The notes: generated by a model from the letters alone, not told the origin. A DNA stretch of 64,000 bases from Sphingomonas sp. Leaf21 (GCF_916858675.1 NZ_CAKASM010000020.1:1-64000), one strand, 5' to 3'; positions 1 to 10,638 are shown, counted from the first letter of the stretch. Numbers and translations are program-made.

Positions 1-56
1 AGCTCGTCAGGCTCATAACCTGAAGGCCGCAGGTTCAAATCCTGCCCCCGCAACCA
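1..56 (+). tRNA. initiator tRNA-fMet (CAT), 5' end cut by the window edge
   Basis: This is the 3' part of a tRNA. The anticodon CAT is at 14-16 inside the loop CTCATAA, closed by the stem TCAGG/CCTGA. It is followed by a variable loop, a T-arm with GGTTCAAATCC, the acceptor 3' strand CCCCCG and an encoded CCA at 54-56. The arm and acceptor sequences match the alphaproteobacterial initiator tRNA rather than the elongator. The D-arm and the 5' acceptor strand lie outside the window. Confidence 0.9.
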
Positions 57-66
57 CACCACACAC

Positions 67-94
67 AGCCCGCCCCATCCAAGGCGGGCTTTTT
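67..94 (+). terminator. Rho-independent terminator after tRNA-fMet
   Basis: An 8-bp perfect stem, AGCCCGCC (67-74) with GGCGGGCT (83-90), has an 8-nt loop and runs into a T tract ending at 94. It starts 10 bases after the tRNA CCA. Confidence 0.85.
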
Positions 95-309
95 CGCGTC
101 CAGACACCGCGCCAGCCGTCCGATACCGAGCCTTCGACTGAGGGGCGCGACGGCGTCCGCTCCGAACACGGGGCCCCCGCCTGCGCGGGGGATCACGCTT
201 GGCGGTGGTGAACCGTGTTTGCTCGCCGACATGACGGCTGGTTCACGGCGGAATCGATCGGATGTCGGATCGTTTGTGTGGCCGGACACCCTCTGTCGGG
301 GATGACGAG
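95..309. other. intergenic stretch with a REP-like palindrome
   Basis: No convincing gene is seen between the tRNA terminator and the stop codon of the ABC permease. A GC-rich palindrome (cccccgcctgcgcggggg, about 174-191) resembles other short intergenic palindromes at 50611-50697 and 55001-55026. An 84-codon reading frame on the minus strand here has no recognisable features and runs through the tRNA, so it was not called. Confidence 0.5.
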
Positions 310-2801
310 CTATAGCTGACGTAACGCCTTGGCTGGGCGGGCACGCAGGACCGGGAGTGTACCGAGCAGACCGATCGCCATGGTCACGCCCGCGCCGAGC
401 GCCAGCACGGCGGCGACGAGGGACCAGTCTGGCAGCCAGTCGAATTCGAAGACGCGGGTGACGACGAACCAGCCCCCGGCGGTTCCCAGGATCAGCGCCG
501 TCACGCTGACCGCGCCAACCAGCAACGCATATTCGATTGCCTGGCTGAGCAGGATCTGCCGACGGGTGGCGCCGAGGACCTTGAGCAGGACGGCGTCATA
601 GGTGCGAGCGGCACGGGCCGCCGCGATCGCGCCGAGCAGGACGGCCAGGCCGGCGACGACCGCGACACCGGCTGCGGCGGTGATGGCGGTCGCGACCTGA
701 CGGACGATCTCCTGCACCTGGCGCAGGACCGATCCGACCTCGACCACCGACGTCGAGGGAAAGCGTGGCAGCAGCGCATCGGTGACGGCCGATGCCTTGG
801 CGGCGGGCATGTCGATCGTCGCCGCCAGATTATGCGGCACGTCGCTCAGCGCTCCCGGCGAGAAGACCATGACGAAATTGAAGCCGAGCGTGTCCCACGC
901 GATCCGGCGGAACGAGGCGATCCGTGCGGTCCGCTCGATCCCCAGCACGGAAATGGTCAGCGGATCGCCGATCCTGAGATTCAAGGCACTGGCCAGTCGC
1001 TCGTCGACGGAAACCAGGCTCTGTCGTGCTTCGGTGGCGGACCACCAATGCCCGGCGGTCAACGTGCTGCCGGGCGGCAGGGTCGATGCGAAGGTCAGCC
1101 CGCGCTCGCCACGTAGCGCCCAGGCGCCTTCGGGGATGGTCGTCAGGTCGGCGACGCGGGTCCGGCCATAGCCGGTGATCGTACCCCGCATCAGCGGTAC
1201 GGTCGCGATCCGCGCGCTCGGCACCAGCCTGCGAATGATCTGTCGGAATTCTCCCGCGCGCTCCGGTGGTACGTCGAGGGCGAACAGCGTCGGCGCGCGG
1301 TCGGGGATCGACTGTCGGATATTGCCGTCGATGCTCGTCCTTATGGTTGCGAGGAGGACGAACAGGGTAAGCCCCAGCCCCAGCGCGACGACGAGCGATA
1401 CGGTCCGCGCGCCGGGGCGATGCAGCGCGGACAGAGCGAGCCTGGCGAGCGGCTGGCGCGGGCGGGGGGCACGCGCGGCGATGCCACGGATCAGCGCGCC
1501 GATGCCGAACAATATGGCAAGGCTTGCGACGGTCGCGCCGAGAAAGGCGGCGGTAAAGGCTGGGCGCTCGGTCGTCACCAGCGCCAGCACCGGGATCGGC
1601 ACGCCCGCCGCCAGCGCCCAGGCGATACCCCGCCAGCCGCCGCCCGAACGTCGGTCGAGGGCACCGCGAAGCAGCGCGGCCGCCGGTATGCGACCGGCCG
1701 CCGTGAGGGGAGGTGCGCAAAAGGCGAGGGCGATCAGCAGCCCATAGGCACCCGCCAGCAACAGCGGGCCGGGCACGATGACCAGTCCCGGCGCGACCGG
1801 CAACAGCCGGGCCATGGCCGCTCCGGCAACAGGCACCGCGAGGACCCCCGCCGCGATACCTAGCCCGATGCCGGTCGCCGACACGCTGAGAAGCTGGAGC
1901 AGATAGATGCGCGCGACCATGCCCGACGTCGCACCCAGGATCTTGAGCGTGGCGATATTGTCGCGTCGCGCCTCGAGATAGGAACTGACCCCGTTGCCGA
2001 TGCCGATCCCCGCGATGACCAGCGCGGCGAGCCCGACCAGCGTCAGGAATTCGCCCATCCGTGCGATGAAGCGGCTGGCCCCCGGCGAGGCGCGGTCGCG
2101 GGTCTTGCTCTCCCATCCGGCGGTGGCGAAGCGACGTTCGAAGCCACGGGCGATGCGGGCGGGATCACCCGACGCGGCGATCCGGTATCGCGTGTCATAA
2201 AGACTGCCCGGCTGGATCAGACCCGTCCGGTCGAGTCCGGCGCGCGACAGGATCGCGACGGGCCCCAGCGTAAAGCCCTCGCCGAGCCGATCGGGCTCGT
2301 CGCCGATGATGCCGCCGATGCGGAAGCTGGCGGTGCCGAAGCGGAGCATGGCCCCCGGTGCGACTCCCAGACGCTCCGCCAGCGCGCGGCCTATCCACAC
2401 CATGTCGTCCGCCGGTGCCGTCACCGTCCGCCCGTCGGCCAGCGTCAGTCGGCCATATAGGGGATAGGCGCGGTCGACCGCCTTGAGCTGAATTGGTGCG
2501 GTCGCCCCGCTGGCGGTCACGGCCATCGACTGCATCCGGACGGTTTCCGATACCCGACCGCTCGCCGCCATCGCCGACAGTTCCGCGGGATCGGCCAGAC
2601 GTTGCGAGACCGAGAATTCGACATCACCGCCGAGCAGGCCGCGTCCGCGTGCCGCCAGTTCCCGATCGATCGCCTGACCCAGACTGCCGATCGCGGCCAG
2701 CGCGCCAACCCCGAGGAAGAGGCAGAGCAACAGCAGGCGCAGTCCCCGGAAGCGCGCGGACAATTCGCGTCGCGCCAATCGCCAGGCCAGCGGCCAGCCG
2801 G

Positions 2802-2805
<4 letters not shown>
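310..2805 (-). CDS. ABC transporter permease, FtsX/YbbP type
   Basis: Inner-membrane subunit of 831 aa in the MacB/FtsX (YbbP) superfamily. It has an N-terminal membrane helix, a large periplasmic domain, a membrane block near residues 250-440, a second periplasmic domain and a C-terminal block of three helices. This is the duplicated arrangement of YbbP, about 800 aa. Its ATG overlaps the stop of the upstream ATPase gene by 4 bases (ATGA), so the two are translationally coupled. By analogy with the YbbA-YbbP and LolCDE families it probably uses ATP to move a hydrophobic substrate or lipoprotein out of the inner membrane. The substrate cannot be inferred from sequence. The arrangement opposite a TesA-like esterase matches E. 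coli tesA-ybbA-ybbP. Confidence 0.9.
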
Positions 2806-3476
<671 letters not shown>

Positions 3477-3501
3477 GTGGCCGAGGATTCCGAAAGAGAC
3501 G

Positions 3502-4227
3502 ATGTCGAAGACGCCTTATGCGGCCGGTGCCGCACTTATCCAAGCGGCGTTGCTATCCGCCTGCCAGGCGCCGCGCGACGATGCCGCCGCCGTATCCAAC
3601 ATCGCCGAACCGGCCCCCCGTCCGACACCGAGCGCGAAGGTCGCGGTGACGGGGCCGAAGCGGACGGTCCTGGCGTTCGGTGACAGCCTCTATGCGGGTT
3701 ACGGCCTGCGTCGGGGCGAGAGCTTGCCGGACGCGATCCAGGCGCGTCTAGGGGCGCAGGGCATGAATGCGACCGTGGTCAATGCGGGGGTGTCGGGCGA
3801 TACGACCGCCGATGGCCGTCGCCGCCTGGCCTATACGCTGGATCGACTGAGCCCCAAGCCCGACCTCGTGATGCTGGGCCTGGGCGGTAACGACGTGCTG
3901 CGTCAGCTGAGCCCGGCGGAAACGCGCGCGAACATGACCGCGATGCTCGACGAACTGGCCAAGCGTCGCATTCCGGTGTTGCTCACCGGGATGATGGCAC
4001 CGCCCAATCTCGGTCCCGACTATGCCGCGCGCTTCAACGCGATCTGGCCCGATCTCGCGCGGGGGCATGACGCGGTGCTCGATCCCTTCATCCTTCAGGG
4101 CGTCCTCGGCAACCGGCAGCTTATGTTGCCCGACGGCGTCCACCCCAATGCGCGCGGTGTCGACCGTGTCGCCGACCGCATCGCCCCGCTGGTCGAGGCG
4201 CGCCTGAAGTCGCTGCCCGCCGAGTGA
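3502..4227 (+). CDS. tesA: TesA-like arylesterase (SGNH/GDSL hydrolase), predicted lipoprotein
   Basis: SGNH-fold esterase/thioesterase of 241 aa. Block I is FGDSLYAGYG with the nucleophilic Ser, block III is GLGGNDVLR, and block V is DGVHPN with the catalytic Asp and His. The N-terminus has a lysine, a hydrophobic stretch and LLSAC, which fits a lipobox, so the enzyme is probably anchored in a membrane facing the periplasm. The ATG at 3502 was chosen because GAAAGAGAC precedes it and it gives a compact signal peptide. An upstream in-frame ATG at 3475 is possible but overlaps the start of the divergent ABC gene. Family members act on short acyl esters, aryl esters or acyl-CoA; the natural substrate is unknown. 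Confidence 0.88.
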   Translation: MSKTPYAAGAALIQAALLSACQAPRDDAAAVSNIAEPAPRPTPSAKVAVTGPKRTVLAFGDSLYAGYGLRRGESLPDAIQARLGAQGMNATVVNAGVSGDTTADGRRRLAYTLDRLSPKPDLVMLGLGGNDVLRQLSPAETRANMTAMLDELAKRRIPVLLTGMMAPPNLGPDYAARFNAIWPDLARGHDAVLDPFILQGVLGNRQLMLPDGVHPNARGVDRVADRIAPLVEARLKSLPAE

Positions 4228-4241
4228 CGGCGACCTGCCGG

Positions 4242-4937
4242 TTACAGCACCTTTGCGATGGCGTGATCGAAATGCGCGTCCATCAGCGCGGTGCTGGCAT
4301 CGGCATCGCGATCCGCAATGGCTTCGGCGATCTGCTGGTGACGGTGGAGAACCTCGGCACGAGCGGATTCGGTATCGCGCGTGTCCCAGGCGCGAGGGAC
4401 GGCGACGGTCATCAGCGGCGCGAAGGATCGCACGATCTGCAGGAACAGCATGTTGCCGCTCGCCCGTGCGATCGCTTGGTGAAAGACGATGTCGTGCTGG
4501 GTCACCTCCTCGATGGTGGAGGCCGCCTGCATGGCCTTCGCCGCGCCGACGATCGCACCGGCATCGTCGCCGCTCCAGTTGAGCGCGGCGAGCCCGGCGG
4601 TGCGCAGCTCCAGCGTGCGCCGAACCTCCCAGACTTCGCCGACCGACACCTGCGCGGTCGAGACCGCATGGTCGAGCGAGGTGCCCATCACCGATCCGTC
4701 GATCGCCCCCACGCGCGCGCGGCGACCATTGCCGACATCGATCAGGCGAAGCGCCGCGAGCGCGCCGAAGGCCTCGCGCATCACCGCCCGGCTGACGCCC
4801 AGCTCTTCGGCGAACTTCGCCTCGCCGGGCAGGGTGTCGCCGACCTTGAGGTCCTGATTGCGGATATGGTCGCGGATCTGCCGGACGGCGCGGTCGACGA
4901 GCGAGCCGCCATCGGCCATGCGGATGGCCGGGGTCAT
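4242..4937 (-). CDS. FadR-subfamily GntR transcriptional regulator (FCD domain)
   Basis: DNA-binding regulator of 231 aa. The N-terminal winged helix (about residues 10-80) contains LPGEAKFAEELGVSRAVMREA, the usual GntR recognition region. The C-terminal all-helical FCD domain binds small organic acids in related proteins. The ATG at 4937 overlaps the stop of the upstream AraC gene by 4 bases, so the two regulators are co-translated. Members of this subfamily commonly repress genes for 2-hydroxy acid, sugar acid or amino acid use, which fits the 2-hydroxyacid dehydrogenase and MFS genes upstream. A reading frame extending far upstream of 4937 is only an overlap with araC and was not used. Confidence 0.9.
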   Translation of the reverse strand: MTPAIRMADGGSLVDRAVRQIRDHIRNQDLKVGDTLPGEAKFAEELGVSRAVMREAFGALAALRLIDVGNGRRARVGAIDGSVMGTSLDHAVSTAQVSVGEVWEVRRTLELRTAGLAALNWSGDDAGAIVGAAKAMQAASTIEEVTQHDIVFHQAIARASGNMLFLQIVRSFAPLMTVAVPRAWDTRDTESARAEVLHRHQQIAEAIADRDADASTALMDAHFDHAIAKVL

Positions 4938-5680
4938 GCCGCGACGTCCATCAGGCGCACGCGGGTCGGCGCGACACCATAGCGGCGCGAAAAGGCGCGG
5001 GTGAAGCTGGCATTGTTGGAATAGCCGCAGCGATAGCCGATCGACGATACCGGCAGATCGGTCGCGATCAGCAATTGATGCGCCCCCTCCAGACGGCGGG
5101 TCGCGATCGCGTCTGCCACGGTCGAGCCGAAGACCTGTCGAAAGCCGCGTGTCAGCTTGGCGCGGTTGAGTCCGCAGGCCCGCGCGATGCCGTCGAGCGT
5201 CAGCTTCTCCTGCCACCGTTCGTCGACCAGCCGTCGCGCGGCCGCGAGGCGCGCGGCATCGCGCTCGGACAGGTCACGCGTTCCCGTCGCCGCGATCAGC
5301 GCCCCGGCGCCCAGATGGGTGAAGGTCGCGCATAGCAATTCGATACTCTTGGCGAGCCGCAATGCCCGGCGAGCGGGCTCCGCCAAGGGACAGTCGCGGA
5401 TCGCAACGGCCAGCAGGGCGAGGTCGGCGGGCAGATGCCAGGTCCGGCACGGTGCGGGCACCGATCCGAACAACCGGTGACAGGCATCGGCGGTCACCGC
5501 CAGCACGACCACCGCGTCTTCGGCATCGTCCATGTCCGTGCCGATCCGGATCACCGGCGCATCGCCCAGGCGGAAGCAGAGGACCAGCGCGCCTGGTGGC
5601 AGATCGACCATCTCCACCGCGCCGCCGCCCACGAAGGACAGCATGTCCGGCGAAACGTCGATCCGTTGCTTCAGGGTCAT
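4934..5680 (-). CDS. AraC-family transcriptional regulator
   Basis: Protein of 248 aa with a C-terminal double helix-turn-helix (about residues 150-245). It includes LDGIARACGLNRAKLTRGF and the second-helix region SIGYRCGYSNNASFTRAFSRRYG typical of AraC/XylS. The N-terminal portion is a divergent effector or dimerisation domain. The ATG at 5680 was chosen because GGGAGG precedes it at good distance; the longer upstream frame would run into the MFS gene. A 19-bp palindrome sits 28-46 bases before the start (5708-5726) and may be its operator. It is probably the activator of the transport and catabolic cluster that precedes it. Confidence 0.88.
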   Translation of the reverse strand: MTLKQRIDVSPDMLSFVGGGAVEMVDLPPGALVLCFRLGDAPVIRIGTDMDDAEDAVVVLAVTADACHRLFGSVPAPCRTWHLPADLALLAVAIRDCPLAEPARRALRLAKSIELLCATFTHLGAGALIAATGTRDLSERDAARLAAARRLVDERWQEKLTLDGIARACGLNRAKLTRGFRQVFGSTVADAIATRRLEGAHQLLIATDLPVSSIGYRCGYSNNASFTRAFSRRYGVAPTRVRLMDVAA

Positions 5681-5707
5681 CCCATCCTCCCTTGTTGCCG
5701 TCACGCT

Positions 5708-5726
5708 GAACCTTTCAGATAGGTTC
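5708..5726. promoter_or_regulatory. candidate operator (palindrome) upstream of the AraC gene
   Basis: GAACCT (5708-5713) and AGGTTC (5721-5726) form a perfect inverted repeat around TTCAGAT. The core CCTTTCAGATAGGT recurs, with one or two changes, twice upstream of the TonB receptor gene (10639-10655 on the plus strand, 10661-10680 on the minus strand). The site overlaps the MFS stop codon. It is probably bound by the AraC or GntR protein of this cluster. Confidence 0.5.
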
Positions 5727-7004
5727 GTCAACAGCATTTCGTGGGGCCGTTCGCATCGCCATGCCGAAACCCGCGACGGCCAGGACACCGGTCGCGACGC
5801 CGACGATCGCCAGCGCGGACCCAAGTCGAGCCTCGCCACCGAGCCAGCCGCTGATCGCGGTGACGAGCGAGGGCGCGATGCCGAAACCGATCAGCCCGGC
5901 GAAGGCGATGAATGCGCCGATGCACAGCCCGCGCAATTCGTTCGGGATCAGGACGGTCAGCGCGACCGAGGTGATGAGGCCGGTGATCGCGCCGCAAAGC
6001 GACAGGACGGCGAAGGCGATGCCAAACCACACCGTGTCCGGTGCGACGGGAAAAAGGGCGGCGGGAACGCCGATGATGGCGGCCACCACCGCGCCGAGGA
6101 GCAGGCTGCCGCGTCGCTTGCTCTTCTGTCCGTAATCCGCGGCGAATCCGCCGAGCAGCGTGCCGATGAAGCCGCTGCCCAGGACCAGTGCCCCCATCCA
6201 TCCGGCGAAGTCGGCGGGTTGCAGGCCGAAGCGGCGGGTCAGCACCGGTGCGGCCCAGACCAGCGCGGCGTTGTCGGCCATGACGACCGCGACCTGACCG
6301 ACGAACAGCGGCGCCAGGAACGCCCGGCGCGCCCATAGCTCACGAGCCATGACGCCCAGGGGCGCACCGCTGGCGGCGGTGACCTCCTGCCGCGCGGGCT
6401 CGCGCAAGAGGGCGAGCGGGAGGATCAGGACAAGCCCCGCCAGACCCATCGCGACATGCACGCCCCGCCATGGTGTCAGCGCGCCGATCGACGGCATGGC
6501 TCCACGCTCGATCAAGCCGAACAGCGTGCCGCCGACCGCGAAGGCGGCGGCGATGCCGATGATCTTGCCCAGATTGACCAGCAGCATCGCCCGCCCGCGC
6601 TGCTGCGGCGGACACAGATCGGCGGTCAGCGACAGCGCGCAGGTCAGTGCGCCGGTCGTGCCGGTCGCGGTGAGGACTCGGGCGAGGAACAATATGGTCG
6701 CGCTGCCCGCGATCGCGGTCAGCATCGTGCCGAGCGTCCACAACACCGCCAGCGCCAGCAGCAGCCGCACCCGGTTGAACCGGTCGACCAACAGTCCGAT
6801 CGGGATCGAGCAGACGACCAGCGCCACCGCCGCGCTGACGCCCTGGATCACGCCGAGCATCGTGTCGCTCAGGTGGAGTTCGGCCTTGGCGCTTTCCTGA
6901 ACCGTGCCGAACGATCCCATCATGGTGAACCCGATCGCCATCGCGAGCGTCAGCGCGAGCAGCGAGGGCAGGGCGCGCGTGGCGCCGCCGCGCGGGGCGG
7001 TCAT
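5715..7004 (-). CDS. MFS transporter
   Basis: Integral inner-membrane carrier of about 429 aa with roughly twelve hydrophobic segments. The loop between helices 2 and 3 reads IGLLVDRFNRVRLL, the MFS signature region. The ATG at 7004 is preferred. A GTG at 7019 that overlaps the stop of the FAD-oxidase gene (GTGA) is also possible and would add MTAAV. The long upstream frame is a shadow of the oxidase gene. It probably imports the substrate of the neighbouring 2-hydroxyacid dehydrogenase or exports its product; the substrate is not identifiable from sequence. Confidence 0.88.
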   Translation of the reverse strand: MTAPRGGATRALPSLLALTLAMAIGFTMMGSFGTVQESAKAELHLSDTMLGVIQGVSAAVALVVCSIPIGLLVDRFNRVRLLLALAVLWTLGTMLTAIAGSATILFLARVLTATGTTGALTCALSLTADLCPPQQRGRAMLLVNLGKIIGIAAAFAVGGTLFGLIERGAMPSIGALTPWRGVHVAMGLAGLVLILPLALLREPARQEVTAASGAPLGVMARELWARRAFLAPLFVGQVAVVMADNAALVWAAPVLTRRFGLQPADFAGWMGALVLGSGFIGTLLGGFAADYGQKSKRRGSLLLGAVVAAIIGVPAALFPVAPDTVWFGIAFAVLSLCGAITGLITSVALTVLIPNELRGLCIGAFIAFAGLIGFGIAPSLVTAISGWLGGEARLGSALAIVGVATGVLAVAGFGMAMRTAPRNAVDEPI

Positions 7005-7015
7005 CACGGCGGCGG

Positions 7016-8416
7016 TCACAGCGCGAAGATCTTGCCGGGGTTCATCAGATTGGCGGGATCGAGCGCGCGTTTCAGCACGCGCATCGTCTCCACCGCGTCG
7101 CCCATCTCGGCGACCAGCCAGTCCTGCTTGCCCAGGCCTATGCCATGTTCGCCGGTGCAGGTGCCGTCCATCGCGATCGCACGCTCCACCAGCCGCCGGT
7201 TGATCGCCTCCACCTCGGCGAATTCGTGAGGGGCGGCGGGATCGATCGCGAAGATCACGTGGAAGTTGCCGTCGCCGACATGCCCCAGGATCGCCGCGGG
7301 CACGGTCCCCGCGTCGATGTCGGCGCGGGTGGCCAGGATGCATTCGGGCAGGCGGCTGATCGGTACGCATACATCGGTGGTCCAGCCGACCGCCCCCGGC
7401 CGCACGCCGACCGCCGCATAATAGGCCTCGTGCCGCGCCTTCCACAGCCGGGCGCGTTCCTCCGGCTTGTTCGACCAGGCAAAGGCGCCACCGCCATTCG
7501 CCTCCGCCAGCGCCGCCACCGTCTCGACCTGCTCGGCGACCCCGGCCGGGCTGCCATGGAATTCGAAGAACAGGGTCGTCACCTCGGGCAGATCGAGCTT
7601 CGACCAGCGATTGACCGCCGCCATCTGCCGGTCGTCGAGGATCTCGACACGGGCGAGGGGGATGCCGCACTGGATCGCCTGAACGACGGTGTCGACCGCG
7701 CCGTGAAGCGTCTCGAATCCGCAGACGGCCGAGGAGATCTGCTCCGGTATCGGATGCAAGCGCAGCGTCACCTCGGTGATGATGCCGAGCGTGCCCTCGG
7801 ACCCGACGAACAGCCGCGTCAGGTCGTAGCCCGCCGCCGACTTGCGCGCGCGCGTGCCGGTGCGGATGACGTTGCCATCGGCGGTGACGACGGTCAGCGA
7901 CAGGACCGCCTCGCGCATCGTGCCGTAGCGTACCGCGTTGGTGCCGCTCGCGCGGGTCGAGGCCATGCCGCCGATCGTCGCATTGGCGCCCGGATCGATC
8001 GGGAAGAACAACCCGGTGTCGCGCAGATCGGCGTTCAGCGCCTCGCGTCGACACCCCGCCTGAACCGTACAGTCGAAATCCTCGGGCCGGATCGCCAGCA
8101 CCGCGTCCATGCGCGACAGGTCGATGCAGACGCCGCCATGGATGGGCAGGGCATTGCCCTCGATCGAGGTGCCCGCACCGAAGGGCACGATCGGCACCCC
8201 CGCCGCGACGCAGAGGCGGACGCAGTCGGCGACATCCTCGGTCGAGCGCGCGAAGACGACCGCTTCGGGAAGCGCTTCGGCGAAATGCGCCTCGCTGGTG
8301 CCGTGCTGTCGGCGGATGCTCTCGCCGAGATCCAGCGACGGGCCGAAGCGATGCTCGAGCGTCGCGACGAACGTCTCGCTCAACGGACGGCGAAGGGGGC
8401 GGGGGGTGTGTTCCAT
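7016..8416 (-). CDS. FAD-linked oxidase (D-lactate dehydrogenase/glycolate oxidase GlcD type)
   Basis: Flavoprotein of 466 aa. An N-terminal FAD-binding PCMH domain contains VPFGAGTSIEGNAL near residue 80. The C-terminal FAD-oxidase domain contains HVGDGNFHV and GEHGIGLGKQ, diagnostic of the D-2-hydroxyacid dehydrogenase/GlcD family. Such enzymes oxidise D-lactate, glycolate or larger D-2-hydroxy acids to 2-oxo acids and pass electrons to quinone or cytochrome. No signal peptide is seen. The gene lies 1 base after the TonB receptor stop and abuts the MFS gene, so it is part of the same operon. The exact substrate is unknown. Confidence 0.92.
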   Translation of the reverse strand: MEHTPRPLRRPLSETFVATLEHRFGPSLDLGESIRRQHGTSEAHFAEALPEAVVFARSTEDVADCVRLCVAAGVPIVPFGAGTSIEGNALPIHGGVCIDLSRMDAVLAIRPEDFDCTVQAGCRREALNADLRDTGLFFPIDPGANATIGGMASTRASGTNAVRYGTMREAVLSLTVVTADGNVIRTGTRARKSAAGYDLTRLFVGSEGTLGIITEVTLRLHPIPEQISSAVCGFETLHGAVDTVVQAIQCGIPLARVEILDDRQMAAVNRWSKLDLPEVTTLFFEFHGSPAGVAEQVETVAALAEANGGGAFAWSNKPEERARLWKARHEAYYAAVGVRPGAVGWTTDVCVPISRLPECILATRADIDAGTVPAAILGHVGDGNFHVIFAIDPAAPHEFAEVEAINRRLVERAIAMDGTCTGEHGIGLGKQDWLVAEMGDAVETMRVLKRALDPANLMNPGKIFAL

Positions 8417-8417
8417 G

Positions 8418-10601
8418 TCAGAAACGGACCGTGGCGCGCAGACCGACGCGGCGGCGCGGCGTCTGGACGGCGAGGTTGGAAACCAGCGGCGCGGGCAGCC
8501 CGGCGCGGCGAAGGAGCGAGGAGTCGAGATAGGTCTCGAGATATTTCTCGTCGAACAGGTTGGTCGCGAACAGCCCGACGTCGAGCGGACCGCCCGACCA
8601 GGTTAGCGAGGCGTTGACGAGGTGATAGGGGGCCAGCACCGGCACCGAGGCGGCGTCGAGCGAGGCGCCGGTCCGGCTGCCCTTGGCGACGACATTGGCG
8701 TCGAGGACCAGCGCCTGATCGCGGTGGAAGGGCAAGCGGACATTGGTGCCGACGGCATAGTTTGCATCGGGTACGAACAGGATGCGGTCGCCGGGATAGG
8801 CATAGCCCGTCGTCGCCCGGAATTCGCCGGCGTCGGTCACCCGCGCGTGGAGCAGCGTCGCGTTGGCATAGAGCCGCCACAGCCGGGTGACGTTGAACGA
8901 CAGTTCCGCCTCCGCGCCATAGCTTTGCACATCGCCCGAATTGAGGTTGATCGCGACGAACCCGACCGGCTGGCCGGTCGCGGGGTTCAGGATGGTCGAG
9001 GGCGCCAGCGCGTTCGCGCCGATGAAGTTCTTGTAGTCGTTGTAGAAGGCCGCGACATTGGCGGTCAGTCGGCCGTCCAGCGCGGATGCCTTCGACCCGA
9101 TCTCATAGGTCCAGACGGTGTCGCCCTTGTAGATCAGGTTCGGCGCGCCCGGACCGTTCTGCCCGCCGCCACGCGCCCCGCGCGCGACCGAGGCATAGGT
9201 CATGAAATCGGGCGTCCAGCGCTTGGTCAGCGTCGCGCGCGGCTGCCACTGATCGGCCTTGTAGGCGGCGGGAAGACCGGCGGTCGACGCGCTCAGCCGC
9301 TGATGGTCGTATCGCAGGCCGACCGCCAGATCGAGCCCGTCGCCCAGATCCAGGAAGCCGGTGCCGAACAACGCGATATTCTCGTTCTCGGCGGTCGCCG
9401 ACGACGGCACGGTCAGGTTGGCGGGCACGACGGTGGTGGTGCCGCTGCTGTCGGTATTCGACTTGGCGTAGAAGGCGCCGATCAACGTCGTGAATCGGCT
9501 GCTCCATTTGGTGTCGAAGCGGACCTCGCCCGTGTACGTCTTGAGCGTGCGGTTGCTGGTCGAGCGGAAGAAATCGAACGGACTGTAATCGGCGTCGCCC
9601 GCGCCGCTATAGTCGGACTGGTTATACGCGCCGATCGCGGTGATCGTGGTCTTCAGGCTGTCGACGTCGAACTCGCCCTTCAGGTTGGCCGCATAATAGT
9701 CGATCGTGGCCAGGCTGCGCTGGTTGGTGCGGCCGTCCAGCGTATAGTCGCGCGGACCCTGCACGTTGAAATAGGGGGTCGCGCCACCGAATACCCGGTC
9801 ATAGCTGCCGTTCAGGGTGAAGCGCGCCCAGGACGCCGGGACGAAGCGGAGCGTGCCGTTGATGCTCCTGGTTTCCAGCGGGTTCTGATCGCCGCCCGCC
9901 AGCAGGTTGCGCTGGAACCCGTCCTCGGTGTGATAGGCCGCACCGATCCGGAACTGGAGCACGTCCTTGACGATCGGGCCGGAGACGCTGCCCGAGACCG
10001 AGGCGTAGTTGTCGCCGCCCGCCAGCGCGCCGTCGATACGGCCCTGCCATTCGTTGGAGGGTTGGCGCGTGACGACGTTGATCGCACCGCCCAGCGTATT
10101 GTTGCCGAACAGCGTACCCTGCGGACCGCGAAGCACTTCGACCCGCGCGACATCGACCAGTGGCGAATTGAGGTAGGTCGTGTTCGGCTGATAGATGCCG
10201 TCGATGAAGATGCCGACGCCCGGCTGAACCGTGTCGATCAGCGTGGTGCCGATGCCACGGATCGAGACGAAGGCGCGGCCCACCGAGTCCGAATTGATGT
10301 TGAGACCCGGCGTATAGGCCGCGACGTCGCGTACCACGACCAACTGCTGCTGCTTGATGGTGTCGCCGGTGATCGCGGTGACGGCGATCGGCACGTCCTG
10401 CAGCCGCTCCTCGCGGCGGCGGGCGGTGACCACCACGTCGGAGGCGGGCGTGTCGGCGGCGGTCCGGCTGTCGGTTTGCGGATCCCCCGCCGTTCCCCGG
10501 TCGGTGGATACGGCCCCCTGAGGATCGCTCGTCTGAGCGGCGGCCAGGGCCGGGATGACGAGGGCGAGCGCGGTGGACAGCGCGAACAGCGAACGACGCA
10601 T
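8418..10601 (-). CDS. TonB-dependent outer-membrane receptor
   Basis: Outer-membrane beta-barrel of 727 aa. It has a signal peptide ending near AAAQ, a plug domain (about residues 55-175; RREERLQDVPIAVTAI, VEVLRGPQGTLFG) and a barrel ending in aromatic residues (TVRF at the C-terminus). The plug sequence is of the sphingomonad iron-complex/carbohydrate receptor type. The ATG at 10601 is preceded by GAGAGG. The intergenic space upstream (10602-10716) contains two copies of the candidate operator, so this gene probably starts its own transcript, followed by the oxidase, MFS, AraC and GntR genes. It should take up the cluster's substrate rather than a siderophore, given its neighbours. Confidence 0.95.
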   Translation of the reverse strand: MRRSLFALSTALALVIPALAAAQTSDPQGAVSTDRGTAGDPQTDSRTAADTPASDVVVTARRREERLQDVPIAVTAITGDTIKQQQLVVVRDVAAYTPGLNINSDSVGRAFVSIRGIGTTLIDTVQPGVGIFIDGIYQPNTTYLNSPLVDVARVEVLRGPQGTLFGNNTLGGAINVVTRQPSNEWQGRIDGALAGGDNYASVSGSVSGPIVKDVLQFRIGAAYHTEDGFQRNLLAGGDQNPLETRSINGTLRFVPASWARFTLNGSYDRVFGGATPYFNVQGPRDYTLDGRTNQRSLATIDYYAANLKGEFDVDSLKTTITAIGAYNQSDYSGAGDADYSPFDFFRSTSNRTLKTYTGEVRFDTKWSSRFTTLIGAFYAKSNTDSSGTTTVVPANLTVPSSATAENENIALFGTGFLDLGDGLDLAVGLRYDHQRLSASTAGLPAAYKADQWQPRATLTKRWTPDFMTYASVARGARGGGQNGPGAPNLIYKGDTVWTYEIGSKASALDGRLTANVAAFYNDYKNFIGANALAPSTILNPATGQPVGFVAINLNSGDVQSYGAEAELSFNVTRLWRLYANATLLHARVTDAGEFRATTGYAYPGDRILFVPDANYAVGTNVRLPFHRDQALVLDANVVAKGSRTGASLDAASVPVLAPYHLVNASLTWSGGPLDVGLFATNLFDEKYLETYLDSSLLRRAGLPAPLVSNLAVQTPRRRVGLRATVRF

Positions 10602-10638
10602 GCAGAACCTCTCCGACTATGGTGGATCGTGGTCGTCC

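Noticed and set aside
830..2116. 428-codon frame on the minus strand inside the permease gene
   Set aside because: It is an out-of-frame shadow of the ABC permease gene, rich in Arg and Ala, without any recognisable domain.
7005..8054. The N-terminal half of a 779-codon frame on the minus strand ending at 5715
   Set aside because: This part overlaps the FAD-oxidase gene in another frame and is composed of low-complexity Arg/Gly; only the MFS portion from 7004 down is real.
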